Assembly (NCBI GenBank): GCA_964608265.1
Contig: CAZSNP010000002.1
Coordinates: 62,001-126,000, forward strand
DNA from: JANWXR01 sp964608265
Lineage (GTDB): Bacteria > Chloroflexota > Anaerolineae > Anaerolineales > UBA6663
DNA length: 64,000 bases
Reading direction: 5' to 3'
Under the pieces are notes generated by a model. It worked only from the letters and a program-made list of their open reading frames with translations. It did no database searches and was not told the DNA's origin. Position 1 is the stretch's first letter. Each line of letters begins with the position of its first letter. Shown piece by piece: positions 35,518 to 42,763 of the stretch. Both the position numbers and the translations under genes were made by a program.

Positions 35518-36627
35518 TCAGCTGGTCAGCGCCTTTCGATAGCTGGCCACAGTGGCCGCCGCCGTATCGGCCCAGGTGAAGCGCGCCGCGTGCGCCGGGC
35601 CGCGCGCCGCCAGCGCGCCGTCGTCGTTCAGCGCGCGGCGCAGCGCCTCGGTCAACGCCGGCACATCGCCCGGCGGCACACACACCGCCGCCTGCCCGGC
35701 GGCCTCGGGCAGCGACGAAGCCGTCGTCGTTACGACGGGCCGGCCACAGGCCAGGGCTTCCAGCACAGGCATTCCAAAACCTTCGAAGGTCGAGGGATAG
35801 GCGAAGACGGCGGCTGCGTTATACCACATCGGCAACTCCTCGGCGGGCACAAACCCGGGAAAATGCACAACGTTCGTCAGCCCGGATCGTTCCACCTGCC
35901 GGAAGAGGTCAGCGTAGAACCAACCCTTCGCGCCCGCGAGCACCAGGTGGAGCTTGGCGGCCTGGAGCTTGTCGAAGGCGCTGATGAGGCAGGCGAGGTT
36001 CTTGCGCGGCTCGAGGGTGCCGAGGTAAAGGATGAAGCGCTCGGGCAGGCCGGCGCGCGCGCGAAAGGCCTCCACCTCGGCGGGCGGCAGCGGGCGGAAG
36101 CGCGCGTCCACGCCGGGCCGCGCCACATCCACGCGGTCATCCATCACACCCAATAGCTGCACCACATCCCGCTTCGTGCTCTCCGAAATCGCGAGCACCC
36201 GGCGCGCGCGGCGGCACGAGTGCGCGGTGAGGGCCGACAGGTACAGCCGTTGCGCTGTCGGAAAGTTGCGCGGGAACAATCGAAACGAGAGGTCGTACAC
36301 GGTGACGACGGCGGGCACGGGGTTGAGCAGCGGCGAGGCGAAGGCCAGCGAGTGCAGCAGGTCGGGCCGGAGGCGCGCGAGGGCCAGCGGCTGCGCGAGT
36401 TGCTCCCACAGGATGCGGGCCAGCGGGCGCTGCGTCGGCCAGCGGCTGCGCTCGATCCGCGCGCGCGCCATCACCGGTTGGCCTGCGCCGACGAACACCG
36501 TGAAGTCAAACTCCGGCCCGGCCTCGGGCAGAGACTGGAGCGTGTTGAAAATGTATTGATGGATGCCCGCGCTGCGATACGACGCGCCACCGTACAGCAA
36601 GTGCGCGTTGAGCGCGAGGTGCGGCAT
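35518..36627 (-). CDS. GT4 family glycosyltransferase
   Basis: A 369-aa GT-B enzyme that transfers a sugar from a nucleotide donor, probably onto the lipid-linked intermediate started by the adjacent glycosylphosphotransferase. Typical features are SAGIHQYIFNTL in the N-domain, RVLAISESTKRDVVQLLGV, ILYLGTLEPRKNL, and the donor-site region YPSTFEGFGMPVLEALACGRPVV with its E-x7-E pattern. The start at 36627 is supported by TATAAT seven bases upstream; a longer frame upstream runs into the nuclease remnant. Confidence 0.93.
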   Translation of the reverse strand: MPHLALNAHLLYGGASYRSAGIHQYIFNTLQSLPEAGPEFDFTVFVGAGQPVMARARIERSRWPTQRPLARILWEQLAQPLALARLRPDLLHSLAFASPLLNPVPAVVTVYDLSFRLFPRNFPTAQRLYLSALTAHSCRRARRVLAISESTKRDVVQLLGVMDDRVDVARPGVDARFRPLPPAEVEAFRARAGLPERFILYLGTLEPRKNLACLISAFDKLQAAKLHLVLAGAKGWFYADLFRQVERSGLTNVVHFPGFVPAEELPMWYNAAAVFAYPSTFEGFGMPVLEALACGRPVVTTTASSLPEAAGQAAVCVPPGDVPALTEALRRALNDDGALAARGPAHAARFTWADTAAATVASYRKALTS

Positions 36628-36634
36628 ACGCAGG

Positions 36635-36640
36635 ATTATA
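36635..36640 (-). promoter_or_regulatory. leaderless -10 box TATAAT
   Basis: A perfect TATAAT on the minus strand with seven bases before the GT4 ATG at 36627. No Shine-Dalgarno sequence. Confidence 0.65.
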
Positions 36641-36653
36641 GCGGAGCGAAAAA

Positions 36654-36683
36654 AGCCGCGCCTCCTTAATGGGATGCGCGGCT
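36654..36683 (-). terminator. intrinsic terminator, minus strand
   Basis: AGCCGCGC (36654-36661) and GCGCGGCT (36676-36683) form a stem with a small loop. On the minus strand the stem is followed by a run of six T. It would end transcripts from the nuclease remnant before the GT4 promoter. Confidence 0.75.
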
Positions 36684-36804
36684 GAAGCTCGGTCGGTGAC
36701 GACGGGGTTACCGATTGTGCGGCACCGTCACCGCCCGCGAGCCGGATGACGGCACGGGCGACGCGGATAGGGCCAACGATACCGTGATTGTGAATGACAC
36801 AACC

Positions 36805-37240
36805 TTCAGGCTGCGCCGTGGGGCCGGGCGTGATCGAGGTAGCCCGACTGGCCCTGAAAGACGACGAAGTTCGCGTCCGCGCCGCGGAAGGCGTCAATCA
36901 GCTTGGTGTAGCCGGCCAGGGCGAGGGCAAAGTCCAGTCCACGCCAGATTTTCGCCCTCACCCCGTCCCTCTCCCGCTGGGAGAGGGAGTGGAGCGTGTC
37001 ATTGGAATCCCGCTCCAAATCATGAGTGCCGACTCCCCCTTCTCCCGCTGGGAGAGTCGCTGCGCTTACGGGGCTGGGGGATAAGGGCGAGCGCGGTGAC
37101 TTTGCACACACCCTGTGTGGCCGGCGTTCCTGATCGCCGTGATCGTGTCTTCGAGAGCGTATGCGTTGAGTTCGCCGCTGATGAATCTGTGTCGAAGCGC
37201 GTTCACAGAGGATACGCCGGTTGTCGTGAGGCTGTATGCG
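36805..37240 (-). pseudogene. remnant of an ExeM/NucH-type extracellular nuclease
   Basis: Broken coding sequence in the 727-base stretch 36628-37354. Near 37120-37180 one frame reads GELNAYALEDTITAIRNAGH, close to the GDLNAYAxEDPI motif of ExeM/NucH-type secreted nucleases with an endonuclease/exonuclease/phosphatase domain. After a repeat cluster (36953-37090) another frame continues with AGYTKLIDAFRGADANFVV and then GQSGYLDHA, the motif expected next in that family. The 5' two-thirds and the 3' end are absent or scrambled. The family match is from memory of motifs, not a search. Confidence 0.6.
36953..37090. repeat. repeat cluster, CCCTCACCCC/CTCTCCC family, inside the pseudogene
   Basis: Outer CGCCCTCACCCCGT and ACGGGGCTGGGGGATAAGGGCG enclose two CTCTCCCGCTGGGAGAG or CTCCCGCTGGGAG hairpins. 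It separates two parts of the nuclease remnant. Confidence 0.8.
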
Positions 37241-37249
37241 AAGGCGGGT

Positions 37250-37328
37250 GACGGTCACGGGCAACTCGTTGCTGCCCGTGACCGTCGCTGTGAAACAAGT
37301 GGGGCTGGCCCTGAAGGCGGCCAGCCCC
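37250..37328. terminator. two strong hairpins after the phosphodiesterase/nucleotidase gene
   Basis: GACGGTCACGGGCA (37250-37263) pairs perfectly with 37273-37286, and GGGGCTGGCC (37301-37310) with GGCCAGCCCC (37319-37328). They follow the stop of the minus-strand gene at 37355. No strong T-run is present, so termination is likely but not certain. Confidence 0.6.
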
Positions 37329-37354
37329 TGTTGATACCGGGATAGTCGTTGGGG

Positions 37355-40300
37355 TTACTGTCGGACGATGCGACCCTGCACGGGCGGCGCCGTCACCGGC
37401 GAGTTCGCTGCTACGTAATCGATGGAGATTTCGAGCAGGCCATCACCGGGCTGCTGCACGTTCGTGCCGCCGGCCAGGGCGGTGTAACCATCGCCGCCGG
37501 TGAACATGAAGTCGTTGGTCACCAGCCGGACGTTGGTCGTGTCCGTGATTTCTGTTTCCGGCCCGCCGATGCCGCTCGGCGTCAGCCACATACCGGTGAT
37601 CTCCGGCGTGGTGCCGTTGCAGCGGAAGGTGAAGCGCATCCCCGAGACCTGTGGGAAGCGCCCGGTGGCGACGGCGGTATTGCACACGGGCGACACGCCG
37701 TTGAGCAACGCCGTGCGCAACTGCGCCCCGGTCAGTGTTTCGATGACGGTGCGGTTGCCGAACGGCAGCACGGCGAACATCTCGCCCCAGGTGATTTCAC
37801 CGGGTTGCTCGCCAGCGGAGGGCGGCGCGACCAACAGGTCGGCGCGCAGGCCACCCGAGTTGGTGAGGGCGACCTGCACGCTCGGATACTTCAGGCGCAT
37901 CGCGTCGGCGATGAGGTTGCCCATCGGGGATTCGTTCAGCCGCGTCGGGTCGCGCCGGATGTCGGCGGTCTGGCTGCCGATAACCTGATTGCGCAACACC
38001 GCCGTCTGCGCGTTGGCGTCATCAACGATGGCCTTGACATCGGGCCGCAGGGCCACGCCGAGGTTCTTGGCCACGCGCGTCGCGCCGCCGGCCCACTCCA
38101 CATCGCCGCCTTGCACGACGAGCTGGAGCACCGAGAAAGTCGCGCCGGCGTTGACGCCCTCCACCACGAGGATGTCGCCGACGTACAGGTTCGACACGCG
38201 ATGGGTGTGCCCGGCGATGACGGCGTCCACCGTCGTATCCTGTATGGCGTTGGTGATGTCGACAATCGGCCCGGCCCACGCCACGGGCGCGACACCATCC
38301 ACGGCGTTCGAGCCGACCGCCGAGCCTTCGTGGATGAGCACGATTTGGATCTGCACGCCCTGATGGCGCAGCCGCTCCGATTCGGCGCGGATGGTTTCCA
38401 CCGCCGGCAGGAAGCGCAGCCCGGCGGTCGCGCCCGCCGAGACCAGCTCAGGCGTGTTCTCCAGTTCGATGCCGATGACGCCGATGGGGTAGTCGCCCCA
38501 CCAGAAGATGCGGCTGCCCTCGACCCAGTCGGGATTGTGGCCGGTGGCCGCGTCCACGATGTTCGCGCCGAGGAAGGGGAAGTTGGCGCGGGCCTGATGT
38601 TGCAGCAGCCGCGACACACCGTAGTCGAACTCGTGGTTGCCGTACGAGGTGGCGTTCAGCCCCCACGCGTTCTCGACATCAATCGCCGGCATGTCCTGCA
38701 GCAGGCCGGAGTTGGCCGGCGAAGCCCCGACGTTATCGCCGGCGGCGAACAGCAGCGCGTGACCCGTCAATCGGGCGGCCTCTTCGTCGAACAGCGTGGC
38801 CAGTTGCGCCGCGCCGCCGACCGAGACATTGAGGTTGTCCATCCGCATCGTCGTCGGGTCAAGCTGGCCGTGGAAGTCGTTCAGGCCGAGCATCGGGATG
38901 ACGTTATCCCACGAGCCGCCCTTGATCACATCCATGTGCACCTGGCCCTGGGCGTGCTGCGGGATGGGGATGCGCATGAGATAGGCGATCGTCGGGGCGA
39001 GGTCGGTCGAGCGGATGCCGTCCACCACCGTGCGCCGGATGGCCGGGCCGCCGGCGAGGAAGGTCGCGCGCAGGTTGATGTTGGCCTCGAGGTTCTGCAC
39101 ATCCGGCACGTAGCCGTGCTGCCCGAAGAAGGCCGACAGCGCGATCAACGTTCCGGGGGTCGCCGCATCGAATTGATACGGCGGATAAGAGAACGCCACC
39201 ACGTCGCCGGTGCGGGTGGGGTGGGCCATATCGGTGTGATTAAGGCCGTCGTCCGTGTTGGGGATATAGCGCGCCTCGGCCTTGGTGTAGACGCGGTCAA
39301 TCACCGTCCACCCCTCCGGCTGGCCGTCGCCCGTCCAGTCGTTCGGATCAGACAGGCCCTGGAATGCGGACTTGATTTGCGCGACGACGGTATCGTAATT
39401 CGAGGCCACGACCTGCGTGATCGTACTCGGCATCGGGAGCGGGTCGCGCCCGGCGAGGTTGAGGTAAATCTGCACCGTGCCGCCGGCCCAGCAAGCCTTG
39501 GCCTTGCCGATGGTCTCGCCCGTCGCCAGTCGGCAGTTGGAGGTCTGTGGCCGCGACAGCAAACCCAAATCCACCAACACCTTGCTGGCGTCAATGGCCA
39601 GGAACTGCGGCGCGAAGCCGTGATCGGACGACACGAACGTGTTGACGTTGCCCGGCATGAGCGACTGAACGAGCGCCAGCGTCCGATCGGCGCCTTGATA
39701 AGCGCGGCGCAGGAAGCCTTCGCGCACGGCCACGCGGCCATCGGGCGTGCCGTTGACTTGCACGTCGTCATAGGCCGGGTTGTGGTCGCCGTTCGGCAAG
39801 GTCGGCGAGACCAGCCCGAGGAACTGATGCGAGAACTCATCGGTGACCGGGTAGCCCGCAAGCACCAGATCGGGCCTGTGCTTGTCGAGGATGTACTCGA
39901 TCACCGGCCAGTGCCCGGTTTCCCAGTACAGGCCCTGCTCCACATACGTTTCTTCGCTGACGATGCCGGCCTCGAGGACGGCGAAGTCGGCGGCGGTGGA
40001 GGTGGGGAATTCCCTGGCGATGAACTCGCCGAAGTCGGTATAGCCCGGCTCGCCCGGCCACGTCGGCCACGAAGCGTTCGAGCGCGCCACCGAGGTGTGG
40101 AAGAGGCGCACTTCCGAGAGATCGGGCGCGAGCCGTTCCACTTTCACCAGCATGCCGCCGGTCTTGCCGGCCAGCGACCCGCCGACGATGGTGACTTTGA
40201 CGTCGGCCCACTCACCTTCGGCCAGCGTGCCGGCGGCGGCGCTGCCGTCTTTGCTCGGCGAGAAGAGCACATGATCGTAATTGGTCGTGCTGTCGTTGGT

Positions 40301-41062
40301 CGAGTCAAAGATGTAGGCATTCAGGCCATACTTGTCGGTGCCGAAGTCGAGCACCCGCATCCGCATCTCTTTGGCCGGACTGTATGAGGTCGGCACATTC
40401 GTCCAGCCGCTCGCATCGGTCGGCGCAGCGCCGGGGAAGGGTGGCTGGCCCGCGAAGCCAACCGGATGATCGAACTGCAAGCTAAAGGCCGCGGTGAAGG
40501 AGGCGCTATCGAGCGGGCTGATGTAGTTGGTGGCGACGCCGCGCCCGGAGAAGAACCCACGGAAGTCAATCGTCGGGCCGTTGATGGTGCCGTTGCGGCC
40601 GCCGGCCCACTCGATCTGCGCCACCTTCTTGCCGCCGCGTTCGGCGGCCTGGGCCAGCGTCTCGGCCTGCAACACGCCGGCGTCGAACGCGGCGGTGCGA
40701 TTGGTGAACGCTTGGCCATTGATATGGAAGGTGTTATTCGTGGAGCCATGCACACCCGGCCAGGCACCGGTCGCGAGCGTGTACCAGCCCGCGCCCGTAT
40801 TGGCGGCGGCCTGGGTCAGCAATCCGTTGCCGCTGGCATACGCGCCGCGTTGCAGCAGCTTCCGCATCGCGGGCAGTGTCCCCTGCTGGGCATACTGCCG
40901 AACGAGGTCTTGCCGCAAACCGTCGGCGGCGAAAAAGATCACGGAGTCGGCTTTGGCGGATTGGCGCGTGTGGGTGGGGGTGGCCGCGCGCACTGACGGC
41001 GCGAAACCGGCGCCCATGGCCAGCACAAGGATGACAAAGAGGTTGAAGAGTCTGTTTTTCAT
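37355..41062 (-). CDS. secreted phosphodiesterase / 5'-nucleotidase fusion
   Basis: A 1235-aa exported protein. The signal peptide is residues 1-26. Residues about 38-690 are an alkaline-phosphatase-superfamily phosphodiesterase of the nucleotide pyrophosphatase type: FAADGLRQD (metal Asp), N-T89-GAGWYTLATG (nucleophile Thr), GYPVTDEFSHQ and SSDHGFAP. Residues about 720-1225 are a UshA-like 5'-nucleotidase: GLNDFHGQLD, AAGDN, YGNHEFDYG, AGHTHR, then the C-terminal substrate domain (SPMGNLIADAMRL, TNSGGLRADL, FMFTGGDGY). Together they could turn extracellular dinucleotides or nucleic-acid fragments into nucleosides and phosphate. No C-terminal anchor is seen. The start was set at the ATG before the signal peptide. 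Confidence 0.88.
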   Translation of the reverse strand: MKNRLFNLFVILVLAMGAGFAPSVRAATPTHTRQSAKADSVIFFAADGLRQDLVRQYAQQGTLPAMRKLLQRGAYASGNGLLTQAAANTGAGWYTLATGAWPGVHGSTNNTFHINGQAFTNRTAAFDAGVLQAETLAQAAERGGKKVAQIEWAGGRNGTINGPTIDFRGFFSGRGVATNYISPLDSASFTAAFSLQFDHPVGFAGQPPFPGAAPTDASGWTNVPTSYSPAKEMRMRVLDFGTDKYGLNAYIFDSTNDSTTNYDHVLFSPSKDGSAAAGTLAEGEWADVKVTIVGGSLAGKTGGMLVKVERLAPDLSEVRLFHTSVARSNASWPTWPGEPGYTDFGEFIAREFPTSTAADFAVLEAGIVSEETYVEQGLYWETGHWPVIEYILDKHRPDLVLAGYPVTDEFSHQFLGLVSPTLPNGDHNPAYDDVQVNGTPDGRVAVREGFLRRAYQGADRTLALVQSLMPGNVNTFVSSDHGFAPQFLAIDASKVLVDLGLLSRPQTSNCRLATGETIGKAKACWAGGTVQIYLNLAGRDPLPMPSTITQVVASNYDTVVAQIKSAFQGLSDPNDWTGDGQPEGWTVIDRVYTKAEARYIPNTDDGLNHTDMAHPTRTGDVVAFSYPPYQFDAATPGTLIALSAFFGQHGYVPDVQNLEANINLRATFLAGGPAIRRTVVDGIRSTDLAPTIAYLMRIPIPQHAQGQVHMDVIKGGSWDNVIPMLGLNDFHGQLDPTTMRMDNLNVSVGGAAQLATLFDEEAARLTGHALLFAAGDNVGASPANSGLLQDMPAIDVENAWGLNATSYGNHEFDYGVSRLLQHQARANFPFLGANIVDAATGHNPDWVEGSRIFWWGDYPIGVIGIELENTPELVSAGATAGLRFLPAVETIRAESERLRHQGVQIQIVLIHEGSAVGSNAVDGVAPVAWAGPIVDITNAIQDTTVDAVIAGHTHRVSNLYVGDILVVEGVNAGATFSVLQLVVQGGDVEWAGGATRVAKNLGVALRPDVKAIVDDANAQTAVLRNQVIGSQTADIRRDPTRLNESPMGNLIADAMRLKYPSVQVALTNSGGLRADLLVAPPSAGEQPGEITWGEMFAVLPFGNRTVIETLTGAQLRTALLNGVSPVCNTAVATGRFPQVSGMRFTFRCNGTTPEITGMWLTPSGIGGPETEITDTTNVRLVTNDFMFTGGDGYTALAGGTNVQQPGDGLLEISIDYVAANSPVTAPPVQGRIVRQ

Positions 41063-41401
41063 AGGGTTACCTTGCGAAAGGAAACAACCACTCAATGGGG
41101 GCTGGCCGAGGTGCATTGGCCGGAGGAACACGCCCCGTCGTGCAAAGAGGAATTGGGAACGTATGATGTTGATGAGCGGTCTGGCACCTCCTCCAAGTTG
41201 GCGTTGCTACAGCGGCACGGGCGAGTCAGCCCGACAGGTCGAACCTGCAGACAGGCTTTTTCATGCTACTGGCTAAAGCTCAACGCCTCTTCAACCAGCC
41301 TTCAACAGCATTTCAGGTTGTAACAACTCGAATGGGGAAAGCGACAAACTGAACTCTACCGTTACTGAGCAGGCGTATGATACCGCGTTTGGCGCGGGCC
41401 T
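41063..41401. other. 339-base gene-free stretch with tandem hairpins
   Basis: Holds the leader of the phosphodiesterase/nucleotidase gene. Two adjacent small hairpins, CGGGC-GCCCG (41218-41233) and CAGGT-ACCTG (41235-41247), lie about 160-185 bases before its start codon. I do not recognise a riboswitch or small RNA, and the short plus-strand reading frame here does not look like a protein. Confidence 0.4.
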
Positions 41402-42562
41402 TCAATCGGCATTTTGGCCCATCACAAACCGATACATGTCTACCGTTTGTTCAGCGATGCGGCGCTGGGTGAAGAGCGCCAGCACCCGGGCGCGCCCGGC
41501 GGCCGAAAGCTGAGCCCGCCGCTCCGCATTGCGCTGAAGGAGGCGCAGTTGGGCCGCGAGCGTTTCGACGTGTTCTTCCGGGAAGGTCAGGCCGGCCGCG
41601 CCGATGACGTTGGGGATCTCGCCGCACGTGGAGCCGACCACCGGCACGCCGCAGGCCATCGCCTCGATGAGCACGCGCCCGAATTGTTCCTTCCAGTTGG
41701 GCCGCGTGCGCGAGGGCAGCACGAGGCAATCGAGTCGCGAGTAGAACTCGGGCATAGCGGTCGAGGGCAGAGGTCGCTCAATCACGGCCCGCTCGCGCAA
41801 CCCGTGTTGTGCGATGAGATGTTCGAGCAATCCATGTTCCGGCCCCGAACCGAGAATCCGCACCCGCACTTCGGGAACCTGTGCGGCGGCGAGCAGCAAT
41901 ATCTCCACACCCTTTTCGGGCACGAGGCGGCCGGCATAACCTGCGGTGAAGGGATGAGGGGACGATGTGACGGGGTGACGGGGTGACGTCACCTCGCCAC
42001 CTGTCACCCCGTCACTGTCTCGCCCGGATGTTGGCTTGAAGAGTTCCGGGTCGACACCGAACTGCGGGATGACGCGCACCGGCCCGCGATAGCCCTTCGC
42101 CCGCCACAGGGCTTCGGAATCCGCATTGCCCACGATAGCCGCGTCGGCCCGGTCGAGCACGGAGCGCTCTATCCAATTGAACGGTGGTGGGTAGCGCCGG
42201 TGCAGGTTCTGCCACGAGAAGAACAAAGCTTTCGCACCGTGCCGCTTTGCTGAACGCAACGCCAGCCACGTCGCCAGGTTGTACGGCTCCTCATCAATGT
42301 GAACGAGGTCGGGCTTCCAACGCGCTACTAACTCAGCGAAGCGCGGATAGAAGTGAAGATGAAAGTTGCCGTTGAAGAGGATGGGCGTCTCGATCAGAGC
42401 GTAGCCGTTCATGTGGGCGCGTTCGAGCGTTTGCACACCGCGCTCGTCGCGCCATTCGGGCGGCACAACCACCGTCAGCTCGACGCCGAGTGACGCGATC
42501 TCCTCCAGCTTGCGCTGGTACGCGCCGACGACGCACGCCTTGGAAAGCATGAGCACCCGCAT
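41402..42562 (-). CDS. GT4 family glycosyltransferase with repeat-encoded insert
   Basis: A 386-aa GT-B glycosyltransferase. N-domain: VLMLSKACVVGAYQRKLEEI, DLVHIDEEPYNLATWL and ADAAIVGNADSEALWRAKGY. C-domain: GYAGRLVPEKGVEILLLAA, VLPSRTRPNWKEQFGRVLIEAMACGVPVV. Between VDPELFKP and FTAGYAGR, exactly at the inter-domain linker, about 25 residues rich in Ser/Thr/Gly/Pro are encoded by a palindromic repeat (41967-42015). The start is supported by a TATACT box eight bases upstream. Sugar specificity is unknown; the pattern suits EPS or teichuronic-type glycan synthesis. Confidence 0.9.
   Translation of the reverse strand: MRVLMLSKACVVGAYQRKLEEIASLGVELTVVVPPEWRDERGVQTLERAHMNGYALIETPILFNGNFHLHFYPRFAELVARWKPDLVHIDEEPYNLATWLALRSAKRHGAKALFFSWQNLHRRYPPPFNWIERSVLDRADAAIVGNADSEALWRAKGYRGPVRVIPQFGVDPELFKPTSGRDSDGVTGGEVTSPRHPVTSSPHPFTAGYAGRLVPEKGVEILLLAAAQVPEVRVRILGSGPEHGLLEHLIAQHGLRERAVIERPLPSTAMPEFYSRLDCLVLPSRTRPNWKEQFGRVLIEAMACGVPVVGSTCGEIPNVIGAAGLTFPEEHVETLAAQLRLLQRNAERRAQLSAAGRARVLALFTQRRIAEQTVDMYRFVMGQNAD
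41967..42015. repeat. in-frame palindromic element inside a GT4 gene
   Basis: GTGACGGGGTGAC (41967-41979) and GTCACCCCGTCAC (42003-42015) are perfect inverted repeats around a 12-base palindrome, GGTGACGTCACC (41982-41993). It is translated in the linker of the glycosyltransferase. Confidence 0.85.
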
Positions 42563-42570
42563 GGCGCGGC

Positions 42571-42576
42571 AGTATA
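42571..42576 (-). promoter_or_regulatory. leaderless -10 box TATACT
   Basis: TATACT on the minus strand, eight bases before the GT4 ATG at 42562, with no Shine-Dalgarno sequence. Confidence 0.55.
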
Positions 42577-42660
42577 GAGCAGTGGGTGCGGCTCAAGCAA
42601 ACCAGACTCAAATCTTGAGGGCTACGGCGTAACAATCGCGTAAAAGTCTCTCGCAAACTG

Positions 42661-42688
42661 TTGACGTGTGATGAGACACACCTAGAAT
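42661..42688 (+). promoter_or_regulatory. sigma-70-type promoter of the LamG protein gene
   Basis: TTGACG (42661-42666), a 16-base spacer and TAGAAT (42683-42688). This is the best classical promoter in the window; it gives a leader of about 70 bases to the ATG at 42764. Confidence 0.65.
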
Positions 42689-42763
42689 GTTCCTATCGCA
42701 GATGGGGGTTCCCTCATCATAGGGATCACCGCCACCGCACGTTTGAACGATACGCGGGGTCGT

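Noticed and set aside
41218..41260. tRNA-like T-arm (CAGGTTCGACCTG on the minus strand)
   Set aside because: The loop is too short and there is no acceptor stem, anticodon or D arm around it.
41072..41323. Small plus-strand reading frame in the spacer
   Set aside because: No Shine-Dalgarno sequence, no recognisable composition, and it lies antisense to the leader of the phosphodiesterase gene.
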